Of a DNA stretch of 64,000 bases, positions 11,332 through 24,963 are shown piece after piece. The notes beneath the pieces were generated by a model. The model was given only the letters and a program-made list of their open reading frames with translations, was not told where the DNA came from and did no database searches. The first letter of the stretch is position 1, and each line of letters begins with the position of its first letter. This DNA is from Dipylidium caninum (taxonomy: Eukaryota; Platyhelminthes; Cestoda; Cyclophyllidea; Dipylidiidae), in NCBI GenBank assembly GCA_017562135.1, contig QEYB01000448.1, positions 806,001-870,000 on the forward strand. Reading direction: 5' to 3'. Both the position numbers and the translations under genes were made by a program.

Positions 11332-14300
11332 ATGAGTGTATCATCTCCGGACAATAGATCTGATTGTATGCTCTGTTTTATTTTTCTATTCTAGGTTCGG
11401 CAAACTTGTCTAAGGCATCTCTTGATGCAAACGATTGCGAAGTTTTAGTACAGTTGTGCTTGAAAGTAAAACAAGAGGTGAGTACCCTGTAATCCCATCG
11501 CACTGGTTATCATAGTGTCACCTATGTTGTCAAGCTACGGAGCTTACCACAAGTCCAAATTATTATCTTGGATCAACTGTTGCCGGAGAACTTCATCGGC
11601 ATTTAGTAGAAGTGCATGAATTGCTGGATGAAACCGAGTTCATTGGCCAACTGAAATATATTTATTCTTTTGTTGGGAACTACGACTATCGAGATGTACG
11701 AGCAAATGGGTTCCGTACTATTCTTTCTGTCGTATCCAGTTGTTTGGTCAAAATTCTTGCTCATCTTCGTAATCTAGATCGCCGTACTTTTTCCGTTTGG
11801 TAAGTGTTCGGAATTTTAAGCTAAGAGATCAGTTTTTGCCTTCTTAAATGTATCTTTAATATTTGGCTACAGGACTAAATCTACGGAAGAATCATTGATT
11901 GCATACTTACGATGTCTTGAAGAACTTGCTTTCTGTATTTTGTTGACTTGCGAGTTCCCCAAGTTTTCCTCGCCATCAAACACTCTCTTCCCCCATTTAC
12001 ACTACGCAAACTTACCTTCCGCTCCGTTGCAAACTCATGACAACCTTGGTCCCCCATTTCGTATCTCTAAACGAATGAGAGATATGTCTCACTTTCCTGT
12101 CCCTCCTCCGCCGAATAATTTCCCTTTATACAATGATCTAATCAACTACTTCGATCTAATCCGGCAAGATGTCTTTTACGGTCGCACAATGGCATTTTAT
12201 CTGGATACTCCCGCACAGAATTTCTTCAAGATGCTAGGTAGTGTCATGGCAGGTTTCGCAGACAGTTATCAGGTAATTGGTATATTACGACTCAAGCGTA
12301 TTTTCGTCTCGTTATCTTAGTGACTTCAATATTTTTTATAAGGACACATTTTGACTAAATGCACTAATTTATGTCCTATAAGTGTGCAATGGATGGGATC
12401 TCGGGCTTCGTAAATGCAGTGTTTCGAAGTGTTACTTCCTTCCTCTCACCTGAGGAACGTGGCTCTCGAATTGCCCATATTACACGTTCGGCAGACATAT
12501 TCTTTTGCAAACGATTTTGGAACCTCGCAGAAAACCGGCTTCTTACAGATGTGCCCAAACTTCTTCTGCCCCAGATGGCCATCTCTCATAGTTTCCATTT
12601 GCCCAACGTACCTGTAACTTTGGAAACGGAGCCAGGTAGACAAATCCCAAAATATTTGTTTTTCATCTGACGTCTTTCTGTTATTTGTTTTTTTCTTTAA
12701 GATGAACACGGGACATCTACGGTGACCATCAATCCTCCCAGTGGGGATAGGGGCATTTCTGTGCGGTTGATTAGCAAGTTTCGACGTAGAGGGATGGCCT
12801 GGGCTTTGAGTCAGGAACCGACGGGTGAAAAGACTGGCAAAGCCACCTCAAGAAAGTCGTCTACGAAATCTTCGCCATCTGCATCCTTAGCAGCCTCCAA
12901 TTCCCACTTGGAGACTGATCCTTCCCCTCACCTCCTTGTTCATATCCATGGCGGTGGATTTATTGCCCTTTCTTCGGACATCCACGATGTGAGCAGGGTC
13001 TGATTTTTCGTGTATTTTTTTCTTTCTATTCTGTTTGATAAATATGCATTTATCAATGATAACCCATTTGTGAACAGAAATTTTGGATAAGTACTCACTT
13101 TTCGGCATTTTAACCTTATTGAACACCTACCAATTTGTCTGTAACCTTGAGATGTCAATTATTTTTTATCTTTTTTTGTTTGATCTCCTCAAAATCCATG
13201 GTCCGCCTGGTACATTGCGGTTCGTACAGATATTTCCAATTTGGCTATTCCAATGTACACTATTTTCACTGGGATTAACCTAAATAGCTTTTATTCTCGA
13301 ATGGAAATATGCTTAAATGTGACGTTAGTTCTTCATTGTGCTGCTTTTTAGCATTTATCTTATCCTTTTGAAACAACTTTCTACCAGATTCGCTACAATG
13401 TGTTAGTTAGTTAACCGACCCCAAACGCCAGCTGACATTAATTTACAATTCTCCGCAAAATATTTTTTAAGAGTAAATAGTTGTGCTTGAAATTCTGTGT
13501 AAACGTAACAAACGCGAAGTGCTCCGGGGGCATTTCACTATCGAAAAAAATTAAGTTCTAGAGTTTATAAGATGCTTTTATGCATTTTGCTGAGCCATGC
13601 ACTAAAAATCTTCTCTAAGGAATTCGTGAATAATATCGGCTGAAAATAGTTACAAGGCTTGATTTAATCACTGTCAGAAAATCGGAGTTAACGTAATGGT
13701 TAAAACTGTGGTATACTCAATCGTTGGGTCCCCGAAAGACGCGTTTTATCGTGTTTGAAACTCCTCTGGCTTTCCTTTGTCTGCCTGGGTTGTCATCCGC
13801 TTCCTTTATGAGTTTGAGGTGTTATTTAAGTACGCATTTTTCAATGCATGTATGTATTGTCTTCAAAACCCACCACCTCATGCCTTCATCTTCGTGTGTT
13901 TCCACCAGCATCAGTCAGATAATAAAACATCCCGCTTATGTGTACCGCGACACTGTTTGTGACTTGATTTCAGCTCCCCTTCCGCCTCCGTTATTTCCAC
14001 GTCTAGTCTAAACTTTGGCGTTCTTTTTTTCGGAAAATCCCTCAATCTGCCCCTCACTTTCACCATATTTAAATATTTAACCTTATCGTTTACCGTCGAA
14101 ACAGTTTTTCTGTCGTCATTCAATTGGACAAGTTGGAGATGCTGCAAATTGTCCTGCCTCAAGTCACTCGTCCTGAACCTGTAAACATGACCTTAATCCC
14201 TAAACACACCTCTACTGCGTCCTGGTAAACAGAGATAACCTTCTGTCGGCTGTAAAAGTGACTTTTCTGTTCTGTCCGCTTGGAATTTTCATTTTTGGAT

Positions 14301-17300
14301 TTTAGGAAGTAAAGTCACGTGTAGAAAAAGACAGAAGCCGGTTGTATGTGGCTTCACCTTTGTGTATGAAAGTTAAAATGCCCTGATCTGTGAACTGAAA
14401 GAATTGCTAAACGGTGAACTGCCGTGTGTATATGTGCATTGCATGCAGCCCAACTCTTTAGCAATCATCAAAACCCTTCTTTTTGGCGGAGGTATTTGAC
14501 CAGTTCTCATTCGCTCAACTTCTGAAATTTTTTGTCATTATCCTCAACAAATTTCCACTCCACACCTTATGTTCTTATGGCTATTTTCTCGCACCTCTGA
14601 TTGTATCCTCTTGTTACCTCCTGCCTATATGTACCTTTTTCACTTTGTGCAGCGGATCTCTTTCTATCTCGTGTGATCGTTCGAGAGCCAATCACACTCC
14701 TCTTCTTCTCCACGGGTGTGTGTAATGTCCACTCTCCTCCCTCCAGCCGTTGAGACCATATTTAATCTCGAAGAGGATTTGTCTAGAGAAATGTGTGAGA
14801 ACATCCGCGCGGCTCAGTGCTGAATGGGTGGCTGAATAATGTGGAAGTGATTGAGATTTCACTGTCATTTGGCTACCCCTGGCCTGTTTCTCATCGACTA
14901 GACATGTCTGACAGTGTATCATCGTCAAAGCCATGTTTTCATAGTCGGAAGCATCTGAATTAAACTTATAATTGAGGCTCTGGTGTCACGTGAGGCAGTT
15001 ATCATCCTTGAGATTCCATTAATGGCGCTTACAACGCTCCCGACTCCGTTATTAGGCAGTCATGTACAAAAATCGCTTACTATTTCCACTTGCCTGCCTT
15101 TCGTGGTAGGTTAATTTTCAACTGTGTCTGACGTGTTTATGACTAACCGCGATCACAATGACATCTTTTTTATGAGGTAAACACCTTTCCGCCCTTTCTG
15201 TTCACCGTAGTTTGTCGGCTGACAAATCGCAATTGCTGTCACTCCTCTGTCATACTCCCTGCCACATCCCAAATACTCAATCGGGAACCACAATACCCTC
15301 GTCTAGTTTTCTTCTATGGTTTGTCGCAGTACGTGGATTCCAGTGGATTATCTTAATTACTTCCGGCATAGCCTCTTTCACACGGCTTTCTCCACACTTA
15401 TTGAATCCGTGTTGACAAAGCGAAGTGAATTGTGGTTCCTCATCGTCTTCCATAGTCCTCACTGTACTAGGTCTTACGCCTTCCATTGTGTACCAGACAG
15501 TTGCATAACCCGGTGCCAATTTCCACCTTGCATGCCTTTCTTTAATCGCGACGCAGCCTTCAACTTACAGTGTCTAACGTGGAGGAGTTTTGCAATAACT
15601 CGATGCTATGATCCACTGTTGAGCGGGCTGTGGCCCCACTCGTCAATTTTGACGGGTTGTTCAACCAAAAATTGTGCGTTTTTTTAATACTACTTCGTTA
15701 TCACCAAGTAAAATATTCACCCGTTGCAGTGACCCATCATTCTCATTCACGCATCTTCCGTTGTCAGTACCGGCGCTGGTTTAGTGAATTAGTCTACCAT
15801 CATGGTGGAAGCCTCTCCGAATCAGGACTACTGGTGCTCCTCCCGTTGCTTTGGGGCAATGAATAGCCAGTTTTATCCCCTCCACCTAGTAATAAGCTTA
15901 TTTGTGCACTTTTACAGCGGTTTGCGGTCGGATGATTCCATAAGACCCCCTGAACTTTTGTACAGTTCAGAATTTAGCCATTTCAACAAGCCAGTAACAG
16001 TTAAATGAGGAGGTAAATACTGTGACCCGCTGCCCTTCTTACTGCCACGTTGATGATTTTATTAAGCTAACTTACAGTGGAAAGTGGTTGGTGATTTCAT
16101 TTATTCACCTTCTCAATTCATAGGTTTTTATTCGTCCTTGGGCAGAGAAACTGGACTGTCCGATAATCTCGTTGAACTACTCGCTAGCACCGGAGTCGCC
16201 ATATCCGCGGGCGTTGGACGAGTGTTTCCACGCGGTGTGTTGGGTGATGGCGAATCGGGAATTGTTGGGCGCACGCCGAGACGCACGAGTGGTGGTGTGC
16301 GGCGACTCGGCCGGTGGGAATCTGAGTCTCGGCGTGTGTCTCCGCGCTGCTGCTCTCGGCCTTCGGGCGGGCACCTCACGCCCCGTGGGCGCCCTCATCG
16401 CCTACGCGCCCGCCATCCTCACCTGTCTGCCCTCCCCTTCGCGTGTGCTCTCCGTTTGCGACCCCCTCCTCCCCATCGGCATCCTTTCACGCTGCATCAT
16501 TGGTGGGTCGCTCCCCTCCCTGATGCGTGAATGTCTACTTCTAATGACCGAGTGCATCATTGAGACAGTTAGTTTGTGGGTTGTGGGAATGGGCCGCTGA
16601 GGTGGGTGGCATTGAAGTCGCTTAAAGGACGAACGGAAGACCAGATGGCTGTCTGGGGCACACAAACAGTTATTCCTTGTCCCGTAAACATTTGTTCATG
16701 CAAACCATTTATGTAATTCATAAGGAGGCAGTGAAGGAGATTAAATATGCTGATGCAGAAGATGGTCATAAAGGAGGCAACTGTGGTGACCCAACGAATC
16801 CCAGGGTGGAGGGTCATCGAAATTGGACCACGTTTGCACACAGTGGGTGATCTTGTGACTTCCCTCTCCCTTGCGCCTCCCCCTCTCCCCAACTCTCAAT
16901 GTTGAAGTGAAATGACAGTGACGGCTTCGAATAATGCCTGAAATAATGCTGTGGGAGGAGGTTTGAAATGCTTCTCGGCTCTCATGCGCCTCTCTTCCCG
17001 CACCAAATCGTTCTCAACCGACTTGAAGTTACTGGCCCCTAACCCGATGCGATGGTGAAAAAAGATGTACATGTACTGCGAATTGCTACATTAGGCGACC
17101 GCCTTATCCACCAGTTTTTGCATCACTCAACTCGCGGTTGTTTTGCGTTTTCTTGGCGATGAGGTAGGCGGGCGTGCAGATGGTTTGGTAATCGCTTGGC
17201 CAGCGTTAAAAAATGGCAGGCCACGGCCCAACTGATTAATGTGTTTGCGTTGACTAGTCGAAAAAGCAATGTCTTTAACTTATTTTGCCTTTTATTTCTG

Positions 17301-19592
17301 TAGTCGTTGGTCAGAAAAACCAGAAAGTAAACAGTTGAGGACAAACTTACACATACGAAAGGCCGTAGGATAAACAGGATGGGTGCTCTTGATTTGGGAG
17401 TTGGTAGGACTGTGCCCCAAGTACTGGGTATTAAATTAGCCGTACTAAATGATTGCCCCTCATCGCAGCCTACAATGGCATAGATGAGTCCGCCTTTGAG
17501 TGTCAAACCTCAACGCCAACAACACAGTCCGAAGACGGAAGAGGGCACCTGAAACACCAAAAACAATTGCCTCGATCCCACTCAGTGCCACTGTGGTCCC
17601 GAATCTGGTCGTCGTGGTTCCCCTCCCCCTCCTCCACTCCGCCCATCTCGCCCGTCACTCCGTCCCTCGACCGTCTACGCGTCATCTCCCGTCGTGTCAC
17701 TGTCCCTTCTGCCCTCTTCAACATTGAGGAAAAACAGTCCTCCCCGCGATATTCCTCAAACGCCTACTCGCCGCCCTCTCCCTCGTCCTCGGCGGATCCT
17801 GTGGAATTCCAAGAAGATGACGATACCGACGAAAGTTTTCATGAAGAGGATAATGGTGAGTTGATTTGATATCGGACATCTCCTACTTTGTTCTTTGCCT
17901 CTTTATCGAAGAGTTCGCAACTCAAGGGTATACCATTCCTTCTTATATTACATTTTTATTTACTCCGCTCTGACCAATTGAGTGGCAGATCACTTGACTT
18001 GACGTATTTACATCTCCAACTGCCGCTGTAGAAAATGGAGAAATGTCGCAGCGACAACCGAAAGTTCCTCGCACAGAGCAGACATTCGAGGACCCGCTTC
18101 ACGGGATCGATTCAAAACTCCTGCGAATTCGCAAATTTGTCGTTCCACAGGACCCCTTTCTTTCACCCTACCTCGCCTCCGACGAGCTTTTCAGTTTGTT
18201 GCCGCCCCTTGCGATTGTGGTGCGTTACGTGAAAATCATTTATTGCAAGCCACCCGTTCGAAAGCCTTTAAATCTCTCAAGTCACAAAATGGCAAATTTA
18301 ATTTACCATGGTATCGCAAACTTACGATAATTGTGTCGCGATCTGTTTACGCGGCAATGTTTCCTGTAATCATCATTATCGCAGGGAGTTTCTCAGCAGT
18401 AGAGATCAAATGTCACTTGCCGATCAGGGAACTCTGGGGGGCTATGGGGAAAAGTAAATGGATGCAGTCCTCCAATTGTCTAAAATCCTCATCCATCTCT
18501 CGTGGCTATGTGTTTTTATTAATTTAGGCGATATCTATCCACAGAGTCTGTTTTTTCCCACTCACCTCCGCCTCCTGACAGTATAAATAACCGGCCCTCT
18601 ACGTTCATCTCAAGCCGAGGCGACACTGTATTTATCGTGTTCGAGTATGTTAATTGCCAAGTCACATCGTTTAGCCTTGATCATGCTGCGCGCTGATGAT
18701 GCTCGAGACAGATTTAACGCTTCTGTCACCACGGTTGACAGCGCCTCCAGCTGAGCCCGAGGAGGAGGAAGGCATGCCAGTCCAAACACTAGGCGTTCCA
18801 CTTCAGCCCGACACATGTCAGCTTCGAATCAGCAGTCAGCTAGGACATTCTCACTAATTATAGTGTATTTAGGGCGAATGCTTCGCTTACTTTCTGCCAC
18901 CGTCGATGATAAGGCGTGCAAGCAGGCTTGTGGTGTCACGTGATTTCACCGTTCGTATTTTGTTTAAGGTTGAAAGTAAGTAAGCATGTCTTCTTTTGCT
19001 TATTTTATAAAGGGCAAATAGGTGAATAGGTGTTTCGCGTACTTCTTACTGTTGGAGGTGGGTAGCACCGAGGAGGGCTTTGCTTTCATCTAATAACCTC
19101 GCCCTTTCATTATCTGACAGCGAAAGGCCCCTTTCTACTTAGTCACTAAGTCGGCGTGAATGGCCCGGATTCCAAGCACTTCTGCTACTCCCAGCTGAAG
19201 CAGATAATTTTATCTTTGTAAACGGTTGATTGGTGTGCATTCATACTCTCCCCACCTCTGTTTTTGACGAAACACGGACTATTAACGGGGCTGCCATAAG
19301 GACTTAGAGGGTCTGGGATCCTCGAGTACGGATTTGGAAGGATTTTCTCGCAATCCTATTCCCCTATCATGAGTCCTTCTTTCTCTGCCAGGCCTGCCAG
19401 TATGACCCCTTCCTAGACGACACCGTGGAGCTCGCCAAGCGCTCCGAGGCGTTGGGTGTACCGGTAGAATTGCATGTGGCCAGGGGGATGCCGCACGCCT
19501 TTCTCAACTTCAACTTCCTCAATGCCGAGTACCGCAGCGCCACCATGCACTGCAGCGACATGATCGCCCGTCTCTTCGAGGGGAAGATATGA
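11332..19592 (+). CDS. LIPE: Hormone-sensitive lipase
   Basis: Intracellular neutral lipase that hydrolyses diacylglycerol and cholesteryl or other esters at lipid droplets. Exons: 11332-11335, 11395-11477, 11543-11799, 11873-12272, 12383-12635, 12702-12988, 16124-16502, 17469-17855, 18032-18219, 19392-19592; all phases agree, giving about 812 aa (human short form about 775). Residues 1 to about 400 match the HSL_N domain (for example RQDVFYGRTMAFYL). The alpha/beta-hydrolase core follows: oxyanion loop HIHGGGF (about 413-419), NYSLAPESPYPRAL, nucleophile GDSAGG with Ser about 490 (codon at 16307), the HSL-specific SPSRVLSVCDPLLP, Asp about 751 in YDPFLDD, and His about 781 in MPHAFL. Between Ser and Asp the exon 17469-17855 encodes the Ser/Pro/acid-rich regulatory insert, with a basic site RRVT at 17690-17701 that resembles a PKA target. 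Large introns (12989-16123, 16503-17468, 18220-19391) separate the catalytic exons. The 4-nt first coding exon (ATG plus A) is the least certain part; the true start may lie elsewhere upstream. Confidence 0.94.
12989..16123 (+). other. 3.1-kb LIPE intron
   Basis: This intron starts with a GTGAGC donor directly after the oxyanion-loop exon and ends at the TAG before 16124, where the HSL reading resumes with VFIRPWAEKLD. Phase is zero at both ends and the joined protein aligns with HSL without a gap, so no exon is missing. Several frames of 60-120 codons occur on both strands, but none resembles a known protein. Confidence 0.75.
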
Positions 19593-22500
19593 TGTCCACT
19601 CTTTCGATTCGCCTTTTTATCAACCTGGGCCAATCGGTCGATTTACTCATTTCTACTGTCCTCTTGATTTATTTCACTACATCAACACATGTATTGCACT
19701 CACTTGCTTTTGTTTTATTAGGGCAAATGTGACTTTTCAATCCCCCAACTTTGTTTATCTAACAAGCAATCTTACAGTAGTCTCAACTCGGAGGATCTGT
19801 GCAGGCTTCAGCTTCACTCAGAACACTTATGATGTCCACGAGTGGGTTCCCTCAGACCATTGAAAGTTGCTCTTTTAGCCGGAATAGCCAATCTGTGGGG
19901 GATTTTCAGGTAGATGGTGGTGCAGAAGATGCACTTCAGGTCACTTGGCACGCGGAAATACGACTCTGGTTTGGAGCTCACATAAATCACACTGCTGGAG
20001 TGTCCGGAGGAATCTGCACCCCCGAGGGTATTGAGGCTTCGCGCGATGTGGTGCGCAAGCAGAGGCCTGTTTCGGTGCTATTTCATCCCACCCTCAAGCC
20101 CATGGCAGTGGGTTTTCAGGTCATCAAAAGGTAGCCCAACACAATCGTGACACTTTTAGCCCGACTTTGGAATGCGTCCATTAAAAATCGACGGTTACTT
20201 AGTAGAAAACTGTCGAGGCGACATCCTGAGACGACGACGACAAGTGTCGTCCGCCTCCACAAATCACACTCGCAAGCGCCCTTGCCGCGGCCTTTACTGT
20301 TGACCATTGCGACGCTTAATTTGTAGTAAACACCTGCTCCTAATCACATGCGCAACAGTTTTCTCCGCGTCAAGGGACGCCTTAGGTATCAGAGGTTCAA
20401 AGTGTGAAGGTGCGTTATGCGCCGGCGAGGGGCGGCTATTTGCTCGACTTTGCACAACCTTCGCGAACTCACACCAAGTGTCTTTGCAGCTCTTCACACG
20501 CGACTCATGTGGAATTACTTCTAGCAACTGGTAGCGGTATTGACAGAATGGACACAATTCTGCACTGATTCTGACCTCGAGGTCACCCTCCAAGTTGCCT
20601 AAACCACTCCTTACGGGGAGGAGATACGACCGCCGCCGACTACTACTATGACGATGATGATGAGACTGATGCCGCATTTAGTGCAAATGGAGCGAAGTAT
20701 CCACGTCCTCAACTTTTACGACCTTCGGCAAACACCTCGTGGGGGTAACAAGCACCAGGAAAAGGGGATGGAGCTCGGCCAGAGCCGACAAAGTGAGGGG
20801 TCTTCACGTTCGGTAGTGCAGCGCATAAGTTTGTGTGAGTGCGCCAAACTCGGACGACAGTCTCGGATACTCTTGTCGTCGCACACTTTCACCCAAGTAT
20901 GAAACACTGATTCCCCTCAAAATATTCGCTTTCAAACTAGTCCCCTTGGGACGCCGGGGCTCGTAGCTGCAATGGAAGGGAGGAGAGAACTCGACTGCAG
21001 ACTCAGGCAGCAAGCGAGAGGTCTTGCTGGAATAAACGTCCAACCGTCCAATATAACACCGTACCATGGGTGCACAATCTTCCCCCTGTGTGTGAATTTC
21101 AGGATGCTCAAAGATCCCGCTCCCATAGAGCCACATTTTCTAGTGAAAATCGTTCCGGTAAATGCCCCATGACATGACTCTACTTCAGGGACAAAAAGTG
21201 CCGATGTGAGTTTTCCTATTCATGCAAAATTTTCCCTGCGATAAAACTCCTCCCACTTGAGAGTAAGTTAAAGTCAGGATTCACGCAAAACCGGGGTTGC
21301 CCTCGGTGTTGATAAGCCTTTTGTCCTCGAGCAAGTGACTTGCAACTTGCAGTAGTCCCATCGCGTGTGGGAAGAGATTTTTACTTGGCTTTTCTTAATG
21401 CTTTTGTATGCAAATGCGCCCTCTCGAAACTTCCTCGGATGCCTGAATGCCACATTGCATGAGGGGCATGCTTCAGCTGGCAGTGAAGCCTCAAGAGGCG
21501 CTAGCAATGGCACCACCGGGGTCAAAACATCGCATCCACGCCGCCACAGAAGAGGCGTCAGGACTTGTCTGATTCCCCATCTTAGCAGAAACCCAAGCAA
21601 TGGACGATTCACACCCTAATTGACGTTTTTAGGGCCTAACGGGTTCATTAATCTTGTCCGGTTAATATCATACACCCATGCTGATATCAAGGGTAATGCT
21701 GCGCCCACAAACATCCTCCGAGTTTTCTCTGCGCCTACATTCAGAGAGCTGCGCATTTCACAGTAAACCAAGGCAGCCACGACCCCCCAAACTGAATTTT
21801 TTCGCGTCTACAAGAAAATTGTTTCTCATCTTACGCTCCGTGTGCGCGGCAGTTTAAGACAAGTCGCATTGCAACTCACAGAAGAAAACAGTTGCATAGG
21901 ACAAAAAACAAGTCTAATGGTTGTTAGAATTGCCTTGGGAAGGATGTTCTGTTTGTTCTAACGCCCATAATGCAAGGGAATTAAGTCTAACGGAGTCTTT
22001 TTTTGTTATGGACAACTTTTATTCAAGAACCCCACGTGACAATATTCGGGGCATTATGTAAAATTATACCGCCTACCTACGCTCATTTTACTCTCATTGC
22101 CTTAACAGGCTAAAGGGAAGCCGGTGGATAATCGTTATACTTGGGGCGAGGTGTTACAGACCAGAAGTCAAGTGCCAGACTTGTCCGACGAAAATGTGGA
22201 AAAAATATAGCGCAGATACAATGTTAAGTGGGGGTCAAGGCGAGAGGTTTGCATTACCTCGTACTGAACAAATGTCGTCGCGATATCAGCACGAAGTGGT
22301 CTTATACACCCGTTTTTTATCTTCAGAAGGTCAAAGTGATGGCCTGACCTTGGGGTAACACAAACATCACCGCGTCCCACTGTCAGGATACCTCGGTACT
22401 CCCCAATTTAAGGTCAGTTTGTTAACTACACGACTTAATAATTTGGTCTATTTAAAAACCAACAACTTACCAATGTTCTAAGTTGCCTAAAAGCCGCCAA

Positions 22501-22669
22501 TGTGTGTGGAGCGACAGCAGGCAAGATGAGGAAGTGTGTGAGTGCACGCACCCCACGAAGCCAAATCAATCTGCTGCCTGTGGGGCGCACAGGCGTGATC
22601 ACACCCAACACGAGAATGGGTGCAAGTGCACCAACCCCGAGGAATGACAGTGGTTGGCAGTGGCAGTGC

Positions 22670-22695
22670 GAAGGGGGGGAGGGGAGGGGGGGGGC
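22670..22695 (+). repeat. G-run block with quadruplex potential
   Basis: Consecutive runs of seven, four and nine G separated by single A residues, just before a CAATG. Such a block can form a G-quadruplex in the + strand, but no gene is assigned here, so any function is unknown. Confidence 0.6.
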
Positions 22696-24478
22696 AATGA
22701 ACCTTCAATGGTCTCATCGACGATGAAAGGCCAGGCAGTGCAGATTGACACTTTCGATGTGCGTTTATTTCTCTCGTGCACAAAATGAACTTGTCGACAC
22801 TCGAACGAGTATTCACAACTTGTCCCAATTTGAAGTGAGCTTCATCAATCACACAAAAAACTAGTACAGGATGGTATCTAAAAAAGTGGTTGATTGTTGA
22901 CACCGCAAACAAGCAGATCAACCTCGAGGAAATTGAGATTAAACACAGGAAGTAAGAATACCAAGTGTAAATCGAAGAGAAGCAAACGTAGGCGACTTTT
23001 GGAAGCGTTTAAATAAGTCAACAAAGTTTCAGCGCTGCTTCTTCTCGTGTCCATAACAGTTATTATTGAAATAATATGAAATTCGCACTTTATGTGCTTA
23101 GTAAGGGAAGTGGAGCCCCTAAACCGCGTCGAATGGTTAAGAAACAACCATTCTGGCTATCTCCAAAAGGAATTGAAAAGTTCTTCTGACACGAAATGTC
23201 TCCCCTGGGAAGAGTAAAACGAATTAGCACCTCGTTTACTGTTACTTTGAGGTGACGGGATGAATCTGTCCTCGGTGTGGAGGACTTGGACAATTTGCGG
23301 GCTGCCAGGTAGTGAACGATGGAACAATGAAGTACTCTGGGACCCACGGGAAGATTACGCGATTTTGTGCGATTTCCAAGGGAAGGAGGAGGGGGCGAAA
23401 GAACAAGGACAGTGTAGCAAGCCAAATAGACAAATCGGATTTAATAAGTCTATTTGTAAATACCAGTCATAATAAACAAAAATATTATTCTTCTACGGCG
23501 ATTACACGTGCCCCCCAGCCTCGAAGTCCGCACTGGCGTGCCTCTGTCGCCTGATCTCGAGCATACGTGCACTGCTTTAGCGTGAGAAGACTTGCTGCAT
23601 CGCCTCGACTCACGCTCAAGAGAAATACAAGAAGATCACGGATGTAGGCGGAGAGGCGAAGCGTGCACAGACCCTCACCCCAAATTCACGCGTTACTCTC
23701 AAGGTAACACACTTTATTTACACCAATTTTTTGAGCGGTTAGGACGAAATTTATGGGGCAGGATTAAAATTCTCACAATATGAAAACAAAAATGTCTAAC
23801 TTGACATCGGGCCGTGGATGACATCTCGTTAAGTGCGAAATCAAGTAATTTAAGACTTCCAGTCAGCGATAACAGTTTTTTAGGCCGCCGCCTATTAGAA
23901 TTAGCCAAATCGTTCGATTATCCGCCACCGCCACAGTGACAACCCCATTCGCGGGTCAAGGGGTAGCAAATCAACACTTCTTGAAAAAGGGCACGGGAAG
24001 AGGCAGAACGCCTGACCTACATCGTCGTTAGCAGGTCCGTTCCACTGGTCCAATTCATCAAACACATCCGGGTGGATGATCCAAGAAAACCCTGCTCACC
24101 GAATGGTTTGAAGAATACAAACTTTTAAAGGTTACACCACTTTCTTGGATCATCTACGCAAACTACATACTAAGCTCGCACCAGTGAATCGGTGGTAATT
24201 TCTTCGGTTGTCATCCCCTTACGCCATTACTCTTTAGCGTAAATTCACCTGGTTCGACGTGGTTCTGTTGCAAAAGAGCCACATTCTTCTGCTTCCCTGG
24301 TGTAAACTAGGCTGCTTTTTGTAAGGCAAGAGTCAGATCCCCCATTTGTGTTTGGATCACGGTTTACATTTTACGAAGTTAGATTTTACTTCTTTCTCAT
24401 GGATTATACATATCAACTACAAGGCTGGAGGCATAAACACCATAAAACAACCAGGCAAGGGGATAAACAGAAAGTCTG

Positions 24479-24484
24479 TTTATT
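24479..24484 (-). terminator. Possible CEBPZ polyadenylation signal
   Basis: TTTATT on the + strand reads AATAAA on the - strand, about 480 nt after the CEBPZ stop codon. It is the canonical hexamer in the right orientation, but hexamers are common in AT-rich DNA. Confidence 0.3.
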
Positions 24485-24963
24485 TACGACTCCTGGTTTT
24501 GATCTGTAGACATAATTAAACAAGCAAGTCGCCATTCTTGAAATGTCAAGTGAATACTGGTAACATAGAGGCTGGAAAGTGTAATACCTTGAATTCAGAA
24601 AGCAAAGAGAGGTTGGGTACTCGAATTTTCTCAGTTGAGTATTACATCGGTCTCAAGATTGAGGTCGCCTAACTGTTGAATATGTGTCTACTTAAGGATG
24701 ACATTCAGGGAAAAAACAATTACGTCACAATTGTCACCAGCTTCTGTGGATATCATACAGCCTTCCAACCTATTTCACCAGTCCAAACACCGATTGTAAC
24801 AATCAGGAAATCCTTAGTACATCTACCAGAAAAATAACTGCATCGATTCAGTGAGAACAGACTGTATATATTAAAAAAGCATGAAATTCTCACCGCAAAG
24901 GCGATTGGGATGTCAGTAAAAGAAGGACGATGAATTCAACACTGTACAGGTTGTCAGGCGGAA

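Larger units (their letters stand above)
19593..24963. other. 5.4-kb spacer between the convergent LIPE and CEBPZ genes
   Basis: Holds the 3' UTRs of both flanking genes. I found no exon I can assign. An open frame of 111 codons starts near 19799 on the + strand without recognisable domains. A G-rich block on the + strand at about 22670-22695 has runs of seven, four and nine G. No inverted repeats or transposon proteins were recognised. Confidence 0.5.

Noticed and set aside
16084..16530. 148-codon frame on the + strand rich in Arg/Ser/Pro
   Set aside because: It is a shadow of the GC-rich catalytic LIPE exon read in another frame.
19799..20134. 111-codon frame just after LIPE
   Set aside because: No domain, no homologue I recognise and no clear splice partners; most likely 3' UTR or intergenic chance frame.
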